Below, piece after piece: positions 26,617-37,302 of a DNA stretch of 64,000 bases. The notes under the pieces are model-generated. The model did no database searches, was not told where the DNA came from, and was given only the letters and a program-made list of their open reading frames with translations. The stretch lies in contig NZ_CANMLT010000003.1 in the NCBI RefSeq assembly GCF_947498805.1, positions 465,855 to 529,854 on the forward strand. The letters run 5' to 3'. A program made the position numbers and the translations under genes. Position 1 is the first letter of the stretch. Every line of letters begins with the position of its first letter. Source of the stretch: an uncultured Tenacibaculum sp. (GTDB lineage Bacteria > Bacteroidota > Bacteroidia > Flavobacteriales > Flavobacteriaceae).

Positions 26617-29172
26617 ATGAAAAGAACAATTACCCTGGCACTTTCGTGCTTATTTCTGGGTACTGCTGCTTTTGCTCAGCAAAAAACTACCCTAGTAAAG
26701 CGTACCTGTGACGCAGACGTTATAATGAAAGAGCGTCAAAAAAGAAACCCAGAAGCCAAAAAGTACATGTTAGAGATGGAAACCTATACTCAAAAGAGAG
26801 TACAGGAAATGAGATCTTTACAAGGAAAGATAGAAAATGGAGTATACAAAATTCCAGTTGTAGTACATATTTTATATACTAACTCTACTAACAATATTAG
26901 TACTTCTCAAATTCAATCACAATTAGATGTATTAAATGCAGATTTCCGTAGAACAAACTCTGACGCTACTAATAAGTGGTCTCAAGCTGCAGATACTAAA
27001 ATCGAGTTCTATTTAGCAAAAGTAGATCCGAATGGTAATGCTACAACAGGTGTTACTAGAAAACAAGTAACTAAATCTACCTGGAATACATCATTAGGTG
27101 ATAGTGATAGAATTAAAAAATCATCGCAAGGTGGTGTTGATCCATGGGATACTGCAGAGTATTTAAATATGTGGATTGTTGATAACATCGTTAGAAACAC
27201 TGCTACTGGAACTGCTACAATTTTAGGATTTGCTCAATTCCCTTGGGATACAGATAAGTCAACTGATGGAGTTGTAATGGCAGATCAATATTTTGGTACA
27301 AATGGTACAGCAAAAGCTCCTTTTGATGGAGGTAGAACTACAACTCACGAAGTAGGTCACTTCTTTGGATTACGTCACATTTGGGGTGATGCTCCTTGTG
27401 GAACTGATGATTTTGTATCTGATACTCCAGAATCTGATGCGGCTAACTACGGTTGTCAAACGGGTCATAACTCTTGTGGGTCTGAAGATATGGTACAAAA
27501 CTATATGGATTATTCAGATGATTCTTGTATGAACTTATTTACTGCTGGTCAAAGAGACAGAATGCATACATACTTAGCTGCTGGTGGAGCAAGACGTGCA
27601 TTAGCTTTATCTGATAAAGCTGGTAGCGGTGGAGGAGGAACTAACCCTCCTGCAACTTGTTCATCAACTATTTCATCTTTCCCATATGCTGAAGGATTTG
27701 AATCAGGAGATGCTTGGACTCAAGTTACTGGTGATGCTGGAAACTGGGTAAGAAAAAGTGGAAGTACTCCTTCTTCAGGAACTGGACCAAGTTCAGCTAC
27801 TCAAGGTTCTTATTATATGTTCTTAGAAGCTTCTTCTAACAGTAGTACTGGACAAATCGGATCTAACGCAACTGCTATTTTAGAAAGTGCATGTTTCGAT
27901 TTAGCTGGTAAATCTTCAGCTTCTTTTACATTCAAAAACCATATGTATGGAAATAACGTTGGATCTTTAAAGGTACAAGGGTTAAAAGATGGACAAACAT
28001 CTTGGACAGATTTATGGTCTGATTCAGGAAATAAAGGAAACCAATGGAATTCGGTTTCTGTAAACTTAAGTGCATACTTAGGAGGAAAAGTTAAATTAAG
28101 ACTAGTTGGTACAACTGGAAATGGATGGTCTAGTGATATCGCAGTAGATGACTTAGCAGTTACTACTGGTGGTGGATCTTCTGCAGATACACAAGCACCA
28201 ACTGCACCAGGAAGTTTAGCAACTGCAAATGTTGCTCAAACTACTTTAACATTAAACTGGAATGCTTCTTCAGACAACGTAGGAGTAACAGGATATGATG
28301 TATATCAAGGATCTTCTAAAATTGGATCTACAACAAATACAACAGTAAACGTAACTGGATTAACAGCTGCTACTGCTTATACGTTCTCAGTAAGAGCTAA
28401 AGATGCTGCTGGTAACGAATCTTCAGCAAGCTCTGTAAATGTTACTACTTTATCAAACGCATTAACATATTGTTCATCTAAAGGAAACCGTTCTTCATAT
28501 GAATGGATTGACAATGTAGAACTAGGTGGAATGACAAATGCTACTGGAGATAACGGAGGTTATGAAGACTTTACTGCTAAGGTAGCTACTTTAGCACAAG
28601 GAAGTTCAAACCAAATGGTTGTAAGTGCTGGATTTAGAAGCACTGCTTATACTGAGCATTGGGCTGTATGGATTGACTTTAACCAAAACGGAACTTTTGA
28701 TGCTTCAGAAAAAGTAGTTACAGGTTCTTCTTCAAGCGCAAACAATTTAACAGCTACTGTTGCTGTGCCTGCTGGAGCTACTTTAGGTTCTACTAGAATG
28801 CGTGTATCTATGAAGTATAACGCTGCGCAAACAGCTTGTGAAACTTTTGATGATGGAGAAGTAGAAGATTATACTGTAAACATCGTTTCAAGTGCAAGAC
28901 AAGATAATCCAGTTAGCGCTGACAGATTAGGAAATGAAACTGCATTAGATTTCGTAGCTTATCCTAACCCTGCATCTAATTTTGTTCAGGTGAAGTTAGC
29001 TTCTAAAAATGATGTAATGAACTATAAGATTGTAAATACTATTGGACGTGTAGTTAAAGCTGGACGCTTAAATGGAAATAGTATCAATATCTCTGATTTA
29101 AATACAGGAATGTATATCTTAGAAGTGAACGATGGTCAAAAATCGTTAACAACTAAGTTAATGAAGAAGTAA
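26617..29172 (+). CDS. T9SS-secreted M43 metalloprotease with MAM, FN3 and GEVED domains
   Basis: An 851-residue secreted protease, paralogue of the preceding gene in its first 330 residues. Signal peptide MKRTITLALSCLFLGTAAFAQ; M43 zinc site HEVGHFFGLRHIWGD near residue 244; Met-turn region NYMDYSDDSCMNLF. Then come a MAM-like domain (FPYAEGFESGDAWTQ...AVDDLAVT, about residues 350-515), one fibronectin type III domain ([20 protein letters not shown] to VNVTTLS), and a GEVED domain ending [13 protein letters not shown]. The T9SS type A sorting domain (FVAYPNPASNFVQVKL to SLTTKLMKK) is last. The MAM, FN3 and GEVED modules recur in the next genes at very high protein identity. It is likely an extracellular or surface protease acting on host or algal protein. 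Confidence 0.93.
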   Translation: MKRTITLALSCLFLGTAAFAQQKTTLVKRTCDADVIMKERQKRNPEAKKYMLEMETYTQKRVQEMRSLQGKIENGVYKIPVVVHILYTNSTNNISTSQIQSQLDVLNADFRRTNSDATNKWSQAADTKIEFYLAKVDPNGNATTGVTRKQVTKSTWNTSLGDSDRIKKSSQGGVDPWDTAEYLNMWIVDNIVRNTATGTATILGFAQFPWDTDKSTDGVVMADQYFGTNGTAKAPFDGGRTTTHEVGHFFGLRHIWGDAPCGTDDFVSDTPESDAANYGCQTGHNSCGSEDMVQNYMDYSDDSCMNLFTAGQRDRMHTYLAAGGARRALALSDKAGSGGGGTNPPATCSSTISSFPYAEGFESGDAWTQVTGDAGNWVRKSGSTPSSGTGPSSATQGSYYMFLEASSNSSTGQIGSNATAILESACFDLAGKSSASFTFKNHMYGNNVGSLKVQGLKDGQTSWTDLWSDSGNKGNQWNSVSVNLSAYLGGKVKLRLVGTTGNGWSSDIAVDDLAVTTGGGSSADTQAPTAPGSLATANVAQTTLTLNWNASSDNVGVTGYDVYQGSSKIGSTTNTTVNVTGLTAATAYTFSVRAKDAAGNESSASSVNVTTLSNALTYCSSKGNRSSYEWIDNVELGGMTNATGDNGGYEDFTAKVATLAQGSSNQMVVSAGFRSTAYTEHWAVWIDFNQNGTFDASEKVVTGSSSSANNLTATVAVPAGATLGSTRMRVSMKYNAAQTACETFDDGEVEDYTVNIVSSARQDNPVSADRLGNETALDFVAYPNPASNFVQVKLASKNDVMNYKIVNTIGRVVKAGRLNGNSINISDLNTGMYILEVNDGQKSLTTKLMKK

Positions 29173-29198
29173 TCAATCTAACAGATTATAACAATATT

Positions 29199-29233
29199 AA
29201 ATCCGGGTTATATTTTATAACTCGGATTTTTTT
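29199..29233 (+). terminator. Intrinsic terminator after the second metalloprotease gene
   Basis: The stem AATCCGGGTTAT/ATAACTCGGATT (with one G-T pair) is followed by a T-run. Confidence 0.75.
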
Positions 29234-29266
29234 CTCAAAAATTTTATTAACCAAAACCCTTCAAAA

Positions 29267-32200
29267 ATGAAAAATAATTTCAAATTATTAGTTGGTGGTT
29301 TGTCTTTAGCAGTGGCCTCTACGGTCGGCTATAAAGAATTTCAATCTTATGAGGCACAAAAAGAGATTGAAAGCAAACGACAAACACATGCAGCATTTTT
29401 AAAGAACAGTCCTTACAAAGAAACTTTAAAGTGGGATAAAAAAACTAGAAAGCTTAATGGGCTTCCGCCTAATAGGTATTTCGAGCAAATGGCAGAGTTA
29501 ACAATGAACCCTGCAACAGGAGAGCTTGAACAAGGAAATGTTACAAAGCTTAGGCAAGAGCTTGTAAACATGAGACAAGCGCAAAAAAACCCTGGAGAAA
29601 ATACAAATGCTTGGGTAGAAAGAGGTCCGAACAATGTAGGGGGAAGAACAAGAGTTATTTTATTTGATCCAAACGACGCTACCAATAGAAAAGTATATGC
29701 TGGAGGTGTTAGTGGTGGTTTATGGGTAAATAATGACATTACGAATGCCAATTCTCAATGGCAAAGAGTTCAAAATGTACCAGGAAATTTATCGGTAACA
29801 TCTATTACAGTTGATCCAAGAAATTCTAATACTTGGTATGTAGGTACTGGAGAACAATATACAGCAGGTGATGTTGTTGGTAATGGAGTATATAGAACAA
29901 CAGATGGTGGTACTACTTGGACGGCTATTAATATTCCAGCTGCAGGAGGAGGAACCATTAACTTTAATGCATCAAATGTATTCTTATCTGGAATTCATTA
30001 TGTAAATGATGTTTTAGCATGGGATAATGGTACTTCTACAGAATTATTTGTAGCAGTAGGAGCGCATGTGTATGGAGCTTCATCTTCACCTAGAAACTGG
30101 TTAGGGTTACAATCTGCCGGATTATATCGTTCAACGAATGGTGGTACTACGTGGAATAGAATTGAAACTGCTGGAATGCGATATGAACGTGATGGTAATA
30201 ACTACTACTATATTCCAAATGATTTAGAAGTAGGTTCAGACAATAAGATTTGGATGGGTACTATCAATTCTGCTTTAGGACAAGGTGGAGGAAGAGTATT
30301 TAGCTCTACAAATGGTTCTACATGGACGGAAGCTGCCGCTTCTCCATTAACAGAATCTAATAGAGTAGAGATAGAGCCTTCTGCTTCTAATGCAAACAAA
30401 TTATATGTTTTAGCACAAGGAACAACAGATGCAGCACCAGTAAGAATCTTTAAAACAACAAACGGATTCTCTACAGTATCAACTGTAAGTTTACCAAATG
30501 ATGCCGATACAAATATTGCAGCAAATGACTTTTGTCGTGGACAGGCTTTTTACGATTTAGTAATTGAAGCAGATCCAAGCAACGATGATACAGTATATGT
30601 TGGAGGTATCGATTTATTTAAGTCAACAAATGGAGGTACTTCTTGGAGTCAGTTATCTCACTGGTATGGTGGATTTGGTGTTTCTAACAATGTACATGCC
30701 GATCAACATTCTATTGCTTTTGGTAACAATTCTTCAACAAGAATGTTATTTGGTAATGACGGAGGTATCTACTATTCAGGAAATGCAGGAAGCACTATTA
30801 GTGTAAGAAACAAAGGGTACAATGTTACTCAGTTTGTTAAAGCTGCTATTGGACCAGATGGTGCAGGAGATACAAATGGTATCTTTAGTGCAGGAGCACA
30901 GGATAACGGAACACAAGCATTTAGAAATGCTTCAGCAGGAATTAATAGTTCTACTGAATTAAGTGATGGTGACGGTTTTTACACGTTTGTTGATAAAGAC
31001 GGTCAATATATGATTGCTACGTATACTAACAATGTAATTTACCGTTTTAACTTACCTTGGAATGGTCAAGGAAGAAGACAAGGAGGAGCAACTACTTTAT
31101 CGAATGATCGAAATGCAGGAGACTTCGTAAACCAAATGGGATACGATAGTAATGCGAATAGATTATTAGCTAACAACTCATCATCTTCTGCAAACTCTAT
31201 TTTAAGTGTTAATGTAGCAGGAAACAGTAAAGGAACATTAACCAATAGTTTATTAGATGCAAAACCTACCGCATTTAGAGCTTCTCCGTTTACAGCAAAT
31301 CGTTGGTTTGTTGGATTAGCGAATGGTAAGTTATTAAAACTTTCAAGCGTTGGTAATTCAAGTGCTACGTTTGCTAGTGTTACAACTCCGTTTGTAGGAT
31401 CTGTTTCATCAGTTAGATTTGGAGCTACAGAAAACGATATTTTTGTAACAATGCATAATTATGGAGTTACTAGTGTATGGGCTACTACAGATGGTGGTGC
31501 AAACTGGGTAAATAAAGAAGGGAATTTACCAAACATCCCAGTAAGAGATTTCTTACAAAACCCATTAGATAGAAATGAAGCAATTGTAGCAACTCAATTA
31601 GGAGTTTGGTCTACATCTAATTTCAATGCAGCATCTCCAACATGGTCTCAAGCATACAATGGAATGAGTGATGTAAGTGTAACTGCTTTTGATTATTGGA
31701 ATGTAAATGGAACAAATACTCAAAACAAAATTATTGCGTCTACCTATGGTAGAGGAGTGTTTACAGGAACATTTACAGCAAATACTGTTGCAGATACACA
31801 AGCACCAACTACTCCAGGTAGTTTAGCAGCTTCTAATGTTGCAGCTACTTCGTTAACCTTAAACTGGAATGCATCTACAGATAATGTAGGGGTAAGCGGA
31901 TATGATGTATATCGTGGAGCTACTAAAATTGGAACTTCTACAACTACATCTTATAATGTAACAGGATTATCGGCAAGTACAGCATATACATTTACAGTAA
32001 AAGCAAAAGATGCTGCTGGAAATGAATCTGCAGCAAGTAATGCAGTTAATGTTACAACTACAGCAATTACTATTTCTTGTACATCTACAGTTACTTCTTT
32101 CCCATATGCAGAAGGATTTGAATCTGGAGATGGATGGACACAAGCAACTGGTGATGCAGGAAACTGGGTAAGAAAGAGTGGAAGTACTCCATCTTCTGGA

Positions 32201-33607
32201 ACTGGACCAAGTTCTGCAACACAAGGATCATATTATATGTTCTTAGAAGCTTCTTCTAATAGTAGTCCTGGACAAATTGGTTCTAATGCTACTGCTATTT
32301 TAGAAAGTGCATGTTTCGATTTAGCAGGAAAATCATCAGCATCATTTACATTTAAAAACCATATGTATGGTAATAATGTAGGGTCTTTAAAAGTACAAGC
32401 ATCTTCAGATGGTGCTACTTGGACAGATGTATGGTCTGACTCAGGAAATAAAGGAAACCAATGGAATTCAGTTTCAGTAAACTTAAGCGCTTATTTAGGA
32501 GCTAATGTTAAGTTAAGACTTGTTGGAACAACTGGAGGTGGATGGTCTAGTGATATTGCCGTTGATGATTTAGCAGTAACAGTTGTGAATGAAGGAGCAG
32601 ATACACAAGCACCAACAGCACCAGGTAGTTTTGCAGCAGTTAACGTTGCACAAACTTCGTTAACATTAAACTGGGCAGCTTCTACAGATAATGTAGCAGT
32701 AACAGGATATGATGTATTCCAAGGAGCAACTAAATTAGCTACAGTAACAGCTACAACATACAATGTTACAGGTTTAACAGCTGGTACAGCGTATACATTC
32801 TCAGTAAAAGCAAAAGATGCTGCTGGCAATGAATCTGCTTCAAGTACTGTAAATGTTACTACACAAGCAAATACTACACTTACTTATTGTGATTCAAAAG
32901 GAAACCGTTCTTCTTATGAATGGATTGATAATGTTGAATTAGGTGGAATGACCAATGCAACAGGAGACAATGGAGGTTACGAAGATTTTACATCGAAAGT
33001 AGCAACTTTAGCTCAAGGAAGTTCAAATCAAATGGTTATAAGTGCCGGATTTAGAAGTACAGCCTATACAGAGCATTGGGCAGTTTGGATTGACTTTAAT
33101 AAAAACGGAACTTTTGATGCTTCAGAAAAAGTAGTTACAGGTTCATCTTCAAGTGCAAATAATTTAACATCTACGGTTGCAGTACCTGCAGATGCTGTTT
33201 TAGGAAACACAAGAATGCGTGTATCTATGAAGTATAACTCAGCTCAAACAGCTTGTGAAACTTTTGCAGATGGAGAAGTTGAAGATTATACAGTAAACAT
33301 TGTTGCTTCTGCAAGTTCAATTTTTAATGCATCAGGTACTTCAAGTGGAGCTACTGAAGTTTTAGGAACTGAAAGAAACTTAGGTTTAACAACATTCCCG
33401 AACCCAGCAAGCGATTTTGTAACAGTTAAGTTAAGTTCAAAAGCTGAAAACTTATCATATACTATGATTAATAGTTTAGGAGCTACAATTAAGCAAGGAA
33501 AATTAGATTCATCAACAATTGATGTTTCTGATCTACATACAGGAATTTATATTTTACAGGTGAATGATGGTCAAAAAACATTGACTTCAAAGCTGATGAA
33601 AAAATAA
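29267..33607 (+). CDS. T9SS-secreted BNR/sortilin-like beta-propeller protein with FN3, MAM and GEVED domains
   Basis: A 1446-residue secreted protein. After an N-terminal membrane-spanning or signal segment (LLVGGLSLAVASTVGYKE) it carries about 700 residues of BNR/VPS10-type propeller, with repeated STNGGTTW-like Asp-box motifs (TTDGGTTWT, RSTNGGTTWNR, SSTNGSTWTE, KSTNGGTSWSQ, TTDGGANWV). Then FN3, a MAM-like domain, another FN3, a GEVED domain and a type A T9SS sorting domain (TTFPNPASDFVTVKL to TLTSKLMKK). The family is often annotated as glycosyl hydrolase or sialidase-like, but no catalytic residues could be identified, so binding or processing of glycans or proteins is only a guess. Its FN3, MAM and GEVED modules match those of the flanking proteases almost residue for residue. 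Confidence 0.9.
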   Translation: MKNNFKLLVGGLSLAVASTVGYKEFQSYEAQKEIESKRQTHAAFLKNSPYKETLKWDKKTRKLNGLPPNRYFEQMAELTMNPATGELEQGNVTKLRQELVNMRQAQKNPGENTNAWVERGPNNVGGRTRVILFDPNDATNRKVYAGGVSGGLWVNNDITNANSQWQRVQNVPGNLSVTSITVDPRNSNTWYVGTGEQYTAGDVVGNGVYRTTDGGTTWTAINIPAAGGGTINFNASNVFLSGIHYVNDVLAWDNGTSTELFVAVGAHVYGASSSPRNWLGLQSAGLYRSTNGGTTWNRIETAGMRYERDGNNYYYIPNDLEVGSDNKIWMGTINSALGQGGGRVFSSTNGSTWTEAAASPLTESNRVEIEPSASNANKLYVLAQGTTDAAPVRIFKTTNGFSTVSTVSLPNDADTNIAANDFCRGQAFYDLVIEADPSNDDTVYVGGIDLFKSTNGGTSWSQLSHWYGGFGVSNNVHADQHSIAFGNNSSTRMLFGNDGGIYYSGNAGSTISVRNKGYNVTQFVKAAIGPDGAGDTNGIFSAGAQDNGTQAFRNASAGINSSTELSDGDGFYTFVDKDGQYMIATYTNNVIYRFNLPWNGQGRRQGGATTLSNDRNAGDFVNQMGYDSNANRLLANNSSSSANSILSVNVAGNSKGTLTNSLLDAKPTAFRASPFTANRWFVGLANGKLLKLSSVGNSSATFASVTTPFVGSVSSVRFGATENDIFVTMHNYGVTSVWATTDGGANWVNKEGNLPNIPVRDFLQNPLDRNEAIVATQLGVWSTSNFNAASPTWSQAYNGMSDVSVTAFDYWNVNGTNTQNKIIASTYGRGVFTGTFTANTVADTQAPTTPGSLAASNVAATSLTLNWNASTDNVGVSGYDVYRGATKIGTSTTTSYNVTGLSASTAYTFTVKAKDAAGNESAASNAVNVTTTAITISCTSTVTSFPYAEGFESGDGWTQATGDAGNWVRKSGSTPSSGTGPSSATQGSYYMFLEASSNSSPGQIGSNATAILESACFDLAGKSSASFTFKNHMYGNNVGSLKVQASSDGATWTDVWSDSGNKGNQWNSVSVNLSAYLGANVKLRLVGTTGGGWSSDIAVDDLAVTVVNEGADTQAPTAPGSFAAVNVAQTSLTLNWAASTDNVAVTGYDVFQGATKLATVTATTYNVTGLTAGTAYTFSVKAKDAAGNESASSTVNVTTQANTTLTYCDSKGNRSSYEWIDNVELGGMTNATGDNGGYEDFTSKVATLAQGSSNQMVISAGFRSTAYTEHWAVWIDFNKNGTFDASEKVVTGSSSSANNLTSTVAVPADAVLGNTRMRVSMKYNSAQTACETFADGEVEDYTVNIVASASSIFNASGTSSGATEVLGTERNLGLTTFPNPASDFVTVKLSSKAENLSYTMINSLGATIKQGKLDSSTIDVSDLHTGIYILQVNDGQKTLTSKLMKK

Positions 33608-33627
33608 TTTCAAAAAATTAACATTGC

Positions 33628-33657
33628 AAAAACCCCAGTAAAACACTGGGGTTTTTT
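33628..33657 (+). terminator. Intrinsic terminator after the propeller gene
   Basis: The stem CCCCAGT/ACTGGGG with loop AAAAC is flanked by A- and T-runs. Confidence 0.85.
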
Positions 33658-33722
33658 ATATATCTCTTTGAAATACTAAGCATTAACTTGTTTTTATTGT
33701 TTTTAACTTTGCAAAAAATTTA

Positions 33723-33730
33723 TATATTTG
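33723..33730 (+). promoter_or_regulatory. -7 box of the subtilisin gene with a long leader
   Basis: TATATTTG lies 96 bp before the ATG. The leader begins GTTCGTTTTTAACAAAAAAA and ends AAACCCTTCAAAAATG, much like the leader of the gene at 26617. Confidence 0.6.
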
Positions 33731-33826
33731 GTTCGTTTTTAACAAAAAAATAAGATTTTTTTAAGAATTATATTAAAAAAACTTATTTGTTATTAATGAT
33801 CAATTAACTAAATAAACCCTTCAAAA

Positions 33827-36800
33827 ATGAAAAACAAGTACTTCAAAAGTCTTGTTTTGGCAGGAGCTGTCGTAGGATTAAGTTTCCAGGCTCAAGCCCA
33901 AAACAAACAAGAGGTAGATCAAATTCGTAGTAAGTACAATTTGACAAAACTTCAATCGATGAAGCAAGATTTCGCAAGAAAGGCTTCAAAAGAAAAACAA
34001 CAAGCACTTCAAATTGCGCAACAACGAGGATGGAAAACTACGTTTACCACCAAGGATGGACGCATGATGGAACTTCAAAGAGTAGTAGATGGTAAGCCAA
34101 TTTATTATACTACTTACAACGTAGATGCAGCTAAATCTACAAGAACAGACCACTTAAACTCTGGAGGATCATTAGGATTGAACTTAATGGGACAAGGAAT
34201 GACTGCTTACGTATGGGATGGAGGTATCGCAAGAGCTTCTCACCAAGAGTATGATGGAGCAGGAGGTAACAACCGTTTCTCTGTATTCGATGGTAGTTCA
34301 TCTTTAAACTTCCACGCGGCACACGTAACAGGAACCATTATGGCTTCTGGTGTTCAAGCAAATGCAAAAGGAATGGCACCACATTCAAAAGTAAGAGGTA
34401 GTGACTGGAACAGTGATACTTCAGAAGCAACAAATGCAGCTTCTAGTGGAATGTTAGTGTCTAATCACTCTTATGGTTTTGCGGCTAGAAATCCTAATAC
34501 AGGACAGGTGCAATTACCACAACACTACTTTGGTGGATATATTACTACATCTCGTGATTGGGATCAAATTATGTTTAATGCACCAAACTACTTAATGGTA
34601 GTTGCTGCAGGTAACGATGGTAATGATAACACAGCAAATAACAACCCAACTGGAGGTTCTGGATGGGATAAATTAACAGGGCACTCTACTTCTAAAAACA
34701 ACTTAGTAGTTGCAAATGCTCAAGATGCAAACATTGATGCAAGCGGAAACTTAGTTTCGGTTTCAATCAATAGCTCAAGTAGTGAAGGACCAACGGATGA
34801 TTTTAGAATTAAGCCAGATATTACTGGTAATGGTACAGGAGTATATTCTACATACCACAACAGTAATACTGCTTATAACTCTATTACAGGAACGTCTATG
34901 GCGTCGCCAAACGTTACAGGTTCTTTATTATTATTACAAGAGCACCATAAAAACTTAAACAGTGGTAGCTTCATGAAAGCAGCAACGTTAAAAGGTTTAG
35001 CATTACACACTGCTGATGACGCAGGTGCTTCTGGACCAGATGCTGTTTTTGGATGGGGATTATTAAACGCTAAAAGAGCTGCTGAAACGATTACTAAGAA
35101 GGGTAATCAAGCAAAAATGGAAGAGTTAACGTTAACTTCAGGTCAAACATATACTATTACTGTTGATTCTGATGGAACGAATCCTTTATTAGCTTCTATT
35201 TCTTGGACAGATAGACCAGGTACTGCTAATACTACAGTAAACTCTACTACTCCAGTTTTAGTAAACGATTTAGATATTCGTGTTTCTAAAGGAGGAACTA
35301 CATATTTACCATATAAGTTAACAGGACCAACTACAAGTGCTAAGCAAGATAACAATGTAGATCCTTTCGAAAGAGTGGATGTTACAGGTGCTTCAGGTAC
35401 GTATACTATTACAGTAACTCATAAAGGTTCTTTAACAGGTGGAAGCCAAAACTATTCATTAATAGTAACTGGTATTACTGGAACTCCAGTAGTATGTAAT
35501 GCAACTATTCCAACAGGAGTTTCAACATCTTCTGTAACTTCTTCAGGAGCATCAGTTTCATGGACAGCAGTTCCAGGAGCAACATATGATGTACGTCACC
35601 GTCAGGTTGGTACTTCTTCTTGGACTACAGCTGCAGTTTCAGGAACGTCTACTTCATTAAGTGGATTATCAGCTTCTACTCAGTACGAAGTGCAAGTACG
35701 TAGCAAGTGTTCTTCAGGAAACTCTAACTATAGTGCTTCAGTAAACTTTACTACACCAGCAGTAACAATTACTTATTGTAACTCAAGTGGTAATACTTCA
35801 TATGCTACAGGAATTACCAGAGTTCAATTTGGATCTATAAATAATGCAGATGGACCTGCAAAAGATAAAGGATACGAAGACTTTACTAGTATTAGTACTA
35901 CAGTATCTAAATCATCTTCAGTAAACCTTACAGTATCAGTAAATACTGACGGAAACTATAGAGTTGATGCTATTGCATGGATTGACTGGAACAAAGATGG
36001 AGACTTTGCAGATAGCGGAGAAACTTATGACTTAGGAAATATTAGTAATGTATCTAACGGAGCTTTACCTACAGTTGCTGTAGCTGTACCAGCTGGTGCT
36101 GCAACAGGAGCAACTAGAATGAGAGTATCTGCAAGATATAACTCTAACCCTACTTCTTGTGGAACTAACTTCGACGGAGAGGTAGAAGATTATACAGTAA
36201 ATGTACAAGCTGGATCAGCTGATACACAAGCGCCAACAGCGCCAAGTAGTTTAGCTGCATCTAATGTTGCACAAACAACATTAACATTAAACTGGACTGC
36301 TTCAACAGATAACGTAGGAGTAACTGGATATGATGTATATAGAGGATCAACTAAAATAGGAACTGTTACAGGAACAACAACAAATGTAACTGGATTAACA
36401 GCTGCTACTGCATATACATTCTCTGTAAAAGCAAAAGATGCTGCAGGAAATGAATCTGCTTCTAGTAATACTGTAAACGTAACCACTTTATCAAATTCAG
36501 TAAGCTATTGTGCTTCTAAAGGAAACAGAGTTACTTATGAGTGGATTGATAACGTTGAGTTAGGTGGTATGACTAATGCAACTGGAGCTAACGGAGGTTA
36601 CGGTGACTTTACTTCTAAAGTTGCAACTTTAGCTCAAGGAAGTTCAAACCAAATGATCGTAAGTGCTGGATTTAGAAGTACTGCATATACTGAGCATTGG
36701 GCAGTTTGGATTGACTTTAACCAAAACGGAACTTTTGATGCATCAGAAAAAGTAGTTACTGGTTCTTCTTCAAGTGCAAATAACTTAACTGCAACAGTTG

Positions 36801-37219
36801 CTGTACCAGCAGGAGCTACTTTAGGAAACACAAGAATGCGTGTATCTATGAAGTATAACTCAGCTCAAACAGCTTGTGAAACTTTTGCAGATGGTGAGGT
36901 AGAAGATTATACAGTAAATATTACTGCTTCTGCATCAAGCTTTACAACGTTTGGAGTTACTAGCGCTGGTGATCCATTAAGAAACGAGCCTGCTTTAGAT
37001 TTAGTAGCTTTCCCTAACCCTGCATCAGATAATGTACAGGTGAAGTTAGCTTCAAAGTCTGAAATGAGCTATAGAATTGTAAACATTATTGGACGTGTAG
37101 TAAAAGCTGGACGTTTAAATGGAAATAATATCAATGTTTCTGATTTAAATACAGGAGCATACATTTTAGAAGTTAATGACGGACAAAAATTATTAACTAC
37201 TAAGCTGATTAAAAAATAA
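33827..37219 (+). CDS. T9SS-secreted S8 subtilisin-like serine protease with FN3 and GEVED domains
   Basis: A 1130-residue secreted protease. Signal peptide [20 protein letters not shown]...QAQ; S8 catalytic triad aspartate in [13 protein letters not shown] (about residue 130), histidine in [13 protein letters not shown] (about 166), and serine in [13 protein letters not shown] (about 356), with the oxyanion asparagine in [11 protein letters not shown] jelly-roll P-domain-like region ([20 protein letters not shown]) follows, then an FN3 domain, a GEVED domain ([13 protein letters not shown]), a second FN3, a second GEVED ([12 protein letters not shown]) and a type A T9SS sorting domain ([16 protein letters not shown]). 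All catalytic residues are present, so it should be active outside the cell. Last of the four cargo genes. Confidence 0.94.
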   Translation: MKNKYFKSLVLAGAVVGLSFQAQAQNKQEVDQIRSKYNLTKLQSMKQDFARKASKEKQQALQIAQQRGWKTTFTTKDGRMMELQRVVDGKPIYYTTYNVDAAKSTRTDHLNSGGSLGLNLMGQGMTAYVWDGGIARASHQEYDGAGGNNRFSVFDGSSSLNFHAAHVTGTIMASGVQANAKGMAPHSKVRGSDWNSDTSEATNAASSGMLVSNHSYGFAARNPNTGQVQLPQHYFGGYITTSRDWDQIMFNAPNYLMVVAAGNDGNDNTANNNPTGGSGWDKLTGHSTSKNNLVVANAQDANIDASGNLVSVSINSSSSEGPTDDFRIKPDITGNGTGVYSTYHNSNTAYNSITGTSMASPNVTGSLLLLQEHHKNLNSGSFMKAATLKGLALHTADDAGASGPDAVFGWGLLNAKRAAETITKKGNQAKMEELTLTSGQTYTITVDSDGTNPLLASISWTDRPGTANTTVNSTTPVLVNDLDIRVSKGGTTYLPYKLTGPTTSAKQDNNVDPFERVDVTGASGTYTITVTHKGSLTGGSQNYSLIVTGITGTPVVCNATIPTGVSTSSVTSSGASVSWTAVPGATYDVRHRQVGTSSWTTAAVSGTSTSLSGLSASTQYEVQVRSKCSSGNSNYSASVNFTTPAVTITYCNSSGNTSYATGITRVQFGSINNADGPAKDKGYEDFTSISTTVSKSSSVNLTVSVNTDGNYRVDAIAWIDWNKDGDFADSGETYDLGNISNVSNGALPTVAVAVPAGAATGATRMRVSARYNSNPTSCGTNFDGEVEDYTVNVQAGSADTQAPTAPSSLAASNVAQTTLTLNWTASTDNVGVTGYDVYRGSTKIGTVTGTTTNVTGLTAATAYTFSVKAKDAAGNESASSNTVNVTTLSNSVSYCASKGNRVTYEWIDNVELGGMTNATGANGGYGDFTSKVATLAQGSSNQMIVSAGFRSTAYTEHWAVWIDFNQNGTFDASEKVVTGSSSSANNLTATVAVPAGATLGNTRMRVSMKYNSAQTACETFADGEVEDYTVNITASASSFTTFGVTSAGDPLRNEPALDLVAFPNPASDNVQVKLASKSEMSYRIVNIIGRVVKAGRLNGNNINVSDLNTGAYILEVNDGQKLLTTKLIKK

Positions 37220-37251
37220 TAAAACCCTTCATCATTATATTAATCAGTTAT

Positions 37252-37277
37252 AACCCGAGCATTTGCTCGGGTTTTTT
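37252..37277 (+). terminator. Intrinsic terminator after the subtilisin gene
   Basis: The stem AACCCGAGC/GCTCGGGTT with loop ATTT is followed by TTTT. Confidence 0.88.
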
Positions 37278-37302
37278 GTTTCTTTGCAAAAAAGAATTTT
37301 AG

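Noticed and set aside
29413..33000. Several open frames on the opposite strand of the T9SS genes
   Set aside because: They are frame shadows in long repetitive genes, with cysteine- or serine-rich nonsense composition.
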